This document shows, one piece after another, positions 53,321-64,000 of a stretch of DNA of 64,000 nt. The stretch is from JANWXD01 sp037446115 (lineage in GTDB: Bacteria; Acidobacteriota; Terriglobia; Bryobacterales; Bryobacteraceae), in NCBI GenBank assembly GCA_037446115.1, contig JBBIJF010000004.1:124001-188000 (forward strand), written 5' to 3'. The notes beneath the pieces were generated by a model. The model searched no databases and was not told where the DNA came from. It saw nothing but the letters and a program-made list of their open reading frames with translations. Position 1 is the stretch's first letter; each line of letters opens with the position of its first letter. The translations under genes were made by a program, and so were the position numbers.

Positions 53321-53652
53321 AGCGGCGGCCCGCGGGAAGGCGATAACACACCCCGGGACCGGAGAGCGATTTTCTAGCGGGGTCGGGCAGCCAGATAAAA
53401 TGACTGCCGCCATTCGTTATTATAGAAAGCTGGAGAAGCCACCTTCAATCAATCACTGGAGCGGCTGCAGAAACGGCCGGCCGCGGGCCACTCGAACCTG
53501 GTAACGCGGCGAGCTGTGCGGGCATCCATACGTATGGGCGTGTAGCGGCGCCCACCCGCTCTTTCCCGACGATCCGCCTCGAGCCGGTTCATGAAGCGTG
53601 GCAGTGCGCCGGGTTGTGTGTCGCCGGGCCACAAGCAGCCCGGAGAACGACG
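53321..53652. other. 332-base divergent intergenic region
   Basis: This gap separates the GT/GH130 operon (minus) from the DksA-type gene (plus). A TATTAT at 53418-53423 on the plus strand may be a -10 element; it would give the DksA-type gene a leader of about 220 nt. A perfect 12-base palindrome, CCATACGTATGG, lies at 53526-53537 and could be an operator, although a few such palindromes are expected by chance in 64 kb. I see no gene or tRNA in it. Confidence 0.4.
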
Positions 53653-54051
53653 ATGGCAAAGAACGAATTTGGCAAATACCGAGCAGCTCTGGAAGCCAAG
53701 CTGGCCGAAGTCGAGCGCGAGCTGGGTCTGGCGCTCCGCAATCGGGAAAACGTGTCAGTGCAGAAGGCTCCCGACGACGTGGATCTGGCGCAGCTGACTG
53801 CGGAACGGGAACTGGCCATCACCAACCTTGACCGCCTCACGTCGCTGAAGCGGCAGATCCGGGCCGCGCTGGCGCGCATCGAAGAGGGCACCTACGGTGT
53901 GTGCCTGGAGTGCGACGAACCCATCTCGCCCAACCGGCTGAACGCGGTCCCGTGGACCGCGCTTTGCGTACGCTGCCAGGAGGCCGCTGACTCGCGGCGT
54001 GCGGGCGAACCCGAGCCCATTGATCTGCTCATCGAACAAGACCAGCCCTGA
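53653..54051 (+). CDS. DksA/TraR-type zinc-finger protein
   Basis: A 132-residue protein of the DksA/TraR C4 zinc-finger family, which binds RNA polymerase through the secondary channel. A coiled-coil N-terminal part (LEAKLAEVERELGLALRN ... ERELAITNLDRLTSLKRQI) is followed by the C4 finger CLECDEPISPNRLNAVPWTA then LCVRC. The spacing of the two C-x2-C pairs is normal. GGAGAA precedes the ATG at 53653. DksA itself has an acidic tip on the coiled coil; here the tip is not clear enough to call it a true DksA. It is convergent with mutS, ending 5 bases before it. Confidence 0.87.
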   Translation: MAKNEFGKYRAALEAKLAEVERELGLALRNRENVSVQKAPDDVDLAQLTAERELAITNLDRLTSLKRQIRAALARIEEGTYGVCLECDEPISPNRLNAVPWTALCVRCQEAADSRRAGEPEPIDLLIEQDQP

Positions 54052-54056
54052 CCGGC

Positions 54057-56653
<2,597 letters not shown>

Positions 56654-56657
<4 letters not shown>

Positions 56658-57925
56658 GCGTAGATGCCGCGCAGCTTGATGGCGAAGGCCACCCGGTCAA
56701 TGGCCAGCATATAGGCGGCGATGCGGTTATTCACCCTGTGCTTGTCCGCGTAGCCGACCACGTGGTGAAAGCTGGAGACCATGAGTTCTTCCAGACGGCT
56801 GTTGACCATCTCCTCGTTCCAGAAATAGCCTTGGCGGTCCTGAACCCATTCAAAGTAGGACACCGTGACGCCGCCGGAGTTCGCCAGGATGTCCGGGATC
56901 ACAAAGACGTTGTTGTCGGCCAGGATCAGGTCGGCGGGGGGCGTGGTGGGCCCGTTGGCTCCCTCGCAGAGCACGCGGGCGCGGATGCGGTGGGCGTTCT
57001 GCGAGGTGATCACATTTTCTTTGGCGGCGGGCAGCAGGACCTCGCATTCCAGGAAGAGAGCCTCATCGCGCTCCATGTTTTCGGCTTCGGGAAAGTCCAG
57101 AATGGACCCGGTTTCCCGGCGATGCGCCATCAGGGCCGAGATATCGAGGCCGTGGGGATTGTACACCGCGCCGTCAATTTCAATCACGGCGATGACCTTG
57201 TATCCGGCGCGCGCCATGAGTTTGGCGGCCATGCCGCCCACATTGCCGAAGCCCTGAACCACCACGCGGGCTCCTTCCGGGTTGATCCCGAGGCGCTTGA
57301 GCGCTTCGGTGGCGACGATCATGCAGCCCCGTCCGGTGGCCTCCGCTCGCCCGCGCGAGCCGCCCAGATCCAGGGGCTTGCCGGTGACCACGGCGGTGAC
57401 CGTATGGCGCACGTGCATCGAGTAGGTGTCCATCACCCACGCCATGGTTTGCTCGTTGGTGTTCAGATCCGGCGCGGGCACGTCTCGTTCCGGGCCGAGA
57501 AAGTCCAGAATCTCGGCGGTATAGCGCCGGGTGATACGCTCCAGCTCGCCTTCGGACAGCAGCGCCGGGTCGCACACCACGCCGCCCTTTGCGCCGCCGA
57601 AGGGAATGTTGACCACGGCGCACTTCCACGTCATCCAGGCCGCCAGGGCGCGCACTTCGTCCAGCGTCACATCCGGCGCAAAGCGGATCCCGCCCTTGGC
57701 GGGACCCCGCGCAATCGAGTGCTGCACCCGGTAGCCCGTGAACACTTCCAGGCGCCCGTCGTCGAGTTGTACCGGAATGTAAACCGTGATCTCTTTTGAG
57801 GGTGTGCGGAGAACTTTGGCCAGGCCGTTGTCCAGGCCCAGCCGGGCGGCCGCCTCGTCAAAGCGGGCTTCTGCCGCCAGCCACGGGTTGGTCTCCTGTT
57901 CCAGGGGGAGGGCTGTGGTGGTCAT
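56654..57925 (-). CDS. glutamate dehydrogenase (Glu/Leu/Phe/Val family)
   Basis: A 423-residue oxidative deaminase that links glutamate and 2-oxoglutarate. Marks of the family: [20 protein letters not shown], the catalytic lysine region [39 protein letters not shown], the dinucleotide fold [17 protein letters not shown], and [16 protein letters not shown] near the end. Cofactor preference cannot be set by eye. I start at 57925 because GGAG lies 9 bases before this ATG; the frame is open to 57976. CATAAT further upstream may be its -10. The gene is coupled to mutS and divergent from carA. Confidence 0.93.
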
Positions 57926-57989
57926 GCAAGCTGTCTCCGACCCCATTATGGCAGCAGCTCCCCCGCCCGCGCCCATCGCCGCCCCGCTT

Positions 57990-57995
57990 TATGCT
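57990..57995 (+). promoter_or_regulatory. putative -10 element of carA
   Basis: TATGCT at 57990-57995 predicts a leader of about 31 nt that carries GGAGGAG ahead of the TTG start at 58034. No -35 box is clear. Confidence 0.35.
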
Positions 57996-58033
57996 TGAAT
58001 AGAAAAGACGCCTTCCCCGGAGGAGAATCGGAC

Positions 58034-59170
58034 TTGAGTCAGGCTGTGCTCGCCCTGGAGGACGGCAGCGTCTTCGAGGGCCGCGCGTTTGGTGCACGCA
58101 CGGAGCGATGCGGCGAAGTCGTTTTCAACACCGCCATCACCGGCTACCAGGAGATTTTTACCGACCCCTCCTACGCCGGGCAGATCGTGGTGCTCACCTA
58201 TCCGGAGATCGGCAACTACGGCGCCAATCCCGACGACAGCGAATCGGCGCGGCCTTTCATTGAAGGGCTCGCCGTCCGGGAGCTTTCTTCGATCGCCAGC
58301 AACTGGCGGTCGCGCCAGCACGCCGAGCAGTTCCTGGCGGACCACGGCGTGCCGATCATCGCCGAGATTGACACGCGCTCGCTGGTGCGCCGGTTGCGCA
58401 GCCGGGGCGTGATGCGGGGCGTGCTGTCCACCTGCGGCGCCTCCCCCGAAGAGCTGGTCGAAAAGGCCCGCCGCATTCCCAGCATGGCGGGGCTGGAGCT
58501 GGCCACGCGCGTTTCCACCCAGACGCCGTACGAGTGGAGCGAGCCGGTGCGGCCTTGCTCGCCTTCGGATCCGGTGCCCGAACCCGCCCCCGTGCGCTTC
58601 CACGTCGTAGCCTACGATTACGGCATCAAGCGCAACATCCTGCGCCGGCTGGCGCTGGTGGGCTGCCGCGTCACCGTGGTTCCGGCTTGCACGCCGGCCG
58701 AGGAGGTGCTCGCGCTCAACCCGGACGGCGTGTTTCTCTCTAACGGTCCCGGCGATCCGGAGCCGCTTCAGTTCCAGGCGGCCCAGGTGCGCAAGCTCAT
58801 CGGCAAGAAACCCATCTTCGGCATCTGCCTCGGGCACCAGATCCTGGGGCTCGCGCTCGGAGGTCGCACTTACAAACTCAAGTTCGGCCATCGCGGCGCC
58901 AATCATCCGGTCCTCAACCGCATCACGGGCCGGGTGGAGATCACCTCCCACAACCACGGCTTCGCCGTGGATCCCGATTCGCTGAACGGCAACGAAGTAG
59001 AGCTGACCCACATCAACCTCAACGACCAGACGCTCGAGGGCTTTCGCCACCGCAGCCACCCCGTCTTTTGCGTGCAGTACCACCCGGAGGCGGCCCCGGG
59101 TCCGCACGACTCCCACTACCTTTTTGACGACTTTGTACGCCTGATGAAGGAATTCCACGGCCGGGGTTAG
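58034..59170 (+). CDS. carA: carbamoyl-phosphate synthase small subunit
   Basis: The glutamine amidotransferase subunit that feeds ammonia to CarB for pyrimidine and arginine synthesis. The protein is 378 residues if started at TTG 58034. I prefer that start because GGAGGAG lies about 9 bases upstream; an upstream TTG at 57995 falls inside the likely -10 box. Marks: [33 protein letters not shown], the catalytic Cys in [16 protein letters not shown] and the His-Glu pair in [13 protein letters not shown]. carB follows 7 bases later in the normal order. Confidence 0.96.
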   Translation: MSQAVLALEDGSVFEGRAFGARTERCGEVVFNTAITGYQEIFTDPSYAGQIVVLTYPEIGNYGANPDDSESARPFIEGLAVRELSSIASNWRSRQHAEQFLADHGVPIIAEIDTRSLVRRLRSRGVMRGVLSTCGASPEELVEKARRIPSMAGLELATRVSTQTPYEWSEPVRPCSPSDPVPEPAPVRFHVVAYDYGIKRNILRRLALVGCRVTVVPACTPAEEVLALNPDGVFLSNGPGDPEPLQFQAAQVRKLIGKKPIFGICLGHQILGLALGGRTYKLKFGHRGANHPVLNRITGRVEITSHNHGFAVDPDSLNGNEVELTHINLNDQTLEGFRHRSHPVFCVQYHPEAAPGPHDSHYLFDDFVRLMKEFHGRG

Positions 59171-59177
59171 CGTCGGC

Positions 59178-62408
<3,231 letters not shown>

Positions 62409-62478
62409 GGCAAGGCCTTCGGACGCAACGCCGGAGGGGTCGGCGGCACGTGCTCCGGCTACCTGCTCCGCGGCCGAT

Positions 62479-63054
62479 CTAGCCTGCGGCCTGCTCTTGA
62501 AAGAGCCGAATTCCAGCCACACCCGCGGCGCCCGCCCGCATACATAGCTCCGCGTTGGCCCACGTGACGCCGCCGAGGGCAAAGACCGGTATCTTCACGG
62601 CCCCGGCCGCCTCGGCCAGCCGGTCCAGCCCGAGCGCAGGGCCGAAAGCCGCCTTTGACGGCGTGGGAAACACCGGGCCGAAGACGACAAAATCCGCTCC
62701 TTCCTGCGCGGCGCGGCGCACTTCCTCCGTGCTGTGGCAGGAGACGCCGATCAAGAAGCCCGCGGGAACAATAGCCCGCAGCCGTGCGGGCGGCGGCGAG
62801 TCCGCCGGAAGATGCACACCGTGGGCCCCTGCGGCAAGAGCCACGTCCAGGCGGCTGTTCACCAAGATGCGCGCCTCGTGGGGGTTCGGCAACGCCAGGA
62901 CTGCCCGGACTAGCGCCAGCAGTTCCCGCGCCGTGAGATCCTTTTCGCGGATCTGCACCATCTCCACTCCGGCGGCGAGAACCTGCCGCACCTTCCCGAT
63001 CAGGGCCTCCGTTCCCCCCACGGCCCGGCGGTCCGTGATGTAATACCGCCGCAC
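62479..63054 (-). CDS. thiE: thiamine-phosphate synthase
   Basis: Joins the pyrimidine and thiazole halves of thiamine. The 191-residue TIM-barrel protein starts at GTG 63054 and has [11 protein letters not shown], the diphosphate-binding region [62 protein letters not shown] and [19 protein letters not shown]. It is slightly short compared with typical ThiE. It starts 3 bases after the FmdE-like stop and is far from thiC (2.7 kb), so thiamine genes are dispersed here. Confidence 0.92.
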   Translation of the reverse strand: MRRYYITDRRAVGGTEALIGKVRQVLAAGVEMVQIREKDLTARELLALVRAVLALPNPHEARILVNSRLDVALAAGAHGVHLPADSPPPARLRAIVPAGFLIGVSCHSTEEVRRAAQEGADFVVFGPVFPTPSKAAFGPALGLDRLAEAAGAVKIPVFALGGVTWANAELCMRAGAAGVAGIRLFQEQAAG

Positions 63055-63057
63055 GCT

Positions 63058-63648
63058 TCAAACCCGCTCGTAATAGCTCTCCCCGGCGCAGGCTTTACAT
63101 AACGTGCGCCCGTCCACGACGACCTCGCGCCGGAAGCTGACGGCCTCGCCGCAAACCGCGCAGATAACCCGGGGCGCCTTGTAACCGGGCAGATCTTCCG
63201 GGGCCAGGCGCACACGGACCCACTCGGCGGCGAACAGCTCTTCATCCGGCATTTCGCGGTAGGCACGCATCTGTTGCTGATTTTTGTCGGCAATCTCCGG
63301 ATATCGCTCCTGGGCGCGACGGCGGGCGGACTCCAGCGCCACGATGCGCACGGCGCGTCCGGTGGCCAGGTCACAAAACGTGGCCGCGACCTTGCCGAAG
63401 TCGCGGAATTTGAGCGCCCGCTTCCCCAGCCGGCAACCGGTGACCACGCTGACGGCGTCCGTGGCGCAGCGGTCAATCTCGACAATGGTGATCAGGCGCT
63501 TGCGATCCCGCTGCTCAGGCTCATCGGTGCCCAGAAGCCTGAGGCCGTACATCGCCATCCGCACGCCTAACACCTGCCCGGCACACAGATGTCCGTGGGC
63601 CTGCTCGGCAAGTTTGAGATATTCCTCCAGCGTCTTCACCGCACTCAC
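63058..63648 (-). CDS. FmdE-family protein with C-terminal zinc-ribbon
   Basis: A 196-residue protein. The FmdE-type domain has the conserved His/Cys motif AHGHLCAGQVLGVRMA near residue 18 and IVEIDRCATDAVSVVTGCRL. A C-terminal C4 finger follows (CAVCGEAVSFRREVVVDGRT, then CKACAGESYY). FmdE is named after the formylmethanofuran dehydrogenase operon, but bacterial members usually occur elsewhere and are linked to metal or molybdenum handling; no such partner is seen here. The GTG at 63648 is the first start; GTG 63639 with GAGGTG upstream is an alternative. It forms a pair with thiE. Confidence 0.84.
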   Translation of the reverse strand: MSAVKTLEEYLKLAEQAHGHLCAGQVLGVRMAMYGLRLLGTDEPEQRDRKRLITIVEIDRCATDAVSVVTGCRLGKRALKFRDFGKVAATFCDLATGRAVRIVALESARRRAQERYPEIADKNQQQMRAYREMPDEELFAAEWVRVRLAPEDLPGYKAPRVICAVCGEAVSFRREVVVDGRTLCKACAGESYYERV

Positions 63649-63771
63649 CTCAAAGCACGCACTCGCAGATCACAGCGAACCGCAGCACCCACCCCCTATT
63701 ATGCTCGTGCCGCGGGATCGTCGCCGGGAGCGCAACCCAGTGTGGCGCCGGGGCCCGATCGCGATGCTGCC

Positions 63772-64000
63772 CTATGAGCTGTATGTGGACACCATGGTCA
63801 CCGTGCGGAAGCCCATACGCTGGTACAGGTGCAGGCCGGCCTCCGTGGACTGGAGCACGCACGGCTGGCCGGGTGAGGCCGCCTGCTCCAAAGCGTGGCG
63901 CACGATGGCCTCCCCGTAGCCTTGGCGCTCCCAGCCCGGTGCCGTGGCGACGCAGTACAGGCCGATGGCACGGCCGTCTGCCATGGTGGCCGCCGCGGTG
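63772..64000 (-). CDS. GNAT family N-acetyltransferase, C-terminal part (cut by window edge)
   Basis: The end of a GNAT acetyltransferase. Visible are the strand ending in GLYCVATAPGWERQGYGEAI, which holds the acetyl-CoA P-loop pattern Q-x-x-G-x-G/A, and the final ASPGQPCVLQSTEAGLHLYQ ... RMGFRTVTMVS. The frame stays open to base 64000, so the N-terminal half lies outside. An ATG at 63984 is too late for the fold and is not the real start. Confidence 0.85.
   Translation of the reverse strand, partial: TAAATMADGRAIGLYCVATAPGWERQGYGEAIVRHALEQAASPGQPCVLQSTEAGLHLYQRMGFRTVTMVSTYSS

Noticed and set aside
53480..53530. tRNA-like GGTTCGA on the minus strand
   Set aside because: The flanking bases do not pair as a T-arm, and no acceptor or anticodon stem can be drawn.
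53526..53537. 12-base palindrome CCATACGTATGG as an operator
   Set aside because: About sixteen perfect 12-base palindromes are expected by chance in 64 kb, and no second copy is nearby. Kept only as a note in the intergenic entry.

Overview
The window looks like a chromosomal segment of a high-G+C member of the Acidobacteriota, most like the Solibacter/Bryobacter group. The reasons are indirect: a secreted protein with the 'NASSY...GTGLGP' module that recurs in Solibacter-type genomes (25030-26784), many secreted beta-propeller and Asp-box proteins, TonB-receptor and TPR genes, and strong G/C-ending codon use. That codon use leaves very long stop-free antisense frames that are not genes. I see no rRNA, tRNA, CRISPR array, insertion sequence or prophage. 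This is mostly ordinary chromosome with several unusual accessory loci.

Layout. 1-9.3 kb: end of recJ, a secreted propeller-like protein, a degraded secretin-like remnant, thiC with a coupled methyltransferase-like ORF, the metX-metW pair, gatB, then a cysteine-rich secreted peptide in front of a second propeller-like protein. 9.3-19.7 kb: ftsK, uppP, pyk, a secreted triple-RidA protein, a D-aminoacylase-type amidohydrolase, two 29-residue membrane peptides, a larA homologue and an RNase H-like/TPR protein. 19.7-28.3 kb: a block of secreted proteins (frameshifted Asp-box/sortilin-type propeller, GH36, Solibacter-type protein, aldose 1-epimerase, small Cys protein).

28.3-36 kb: a two-gene system made of a single-chain double ASKHA activase and a 2-hydroxyacyl-CoA dehydratase-like partner, followed by an arsS/CMD pair and an ICMT-like methyltransferase. 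36-46 kb: a HEAT protein, a BtuB-like receptor, two TPR proteins, rnc, a bicupin, a MerR regulator and a Pat-type acyl-CoA synthetase/GNAT fusion. 46.2-53.3 kb: a tightly packed six-gene operon with three glycosyltransferases, two GH130 proteins and a membrane-anchored protein. 53.3-64 kb: a DksA/TraR-type protein, mutS with a glutamate dehydrogenase gene, carAB, thiE with an FmdE-like gene, and a partial GNAT gene.

The best candidates for undescribed biology are the tandem 29-residue membrane peptides (16725-16963), the GT/GH130 operon (46255-53320), the single-chain activase system (28288-33708), and the Cys-rich peptide (7913-8494). A separate pattern is the number of genes with a -10-like hexamer 5-8 bases before the start codon, which suggests common leaderless transcription. 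All family names come from reading the translations by eye; no database search was run.
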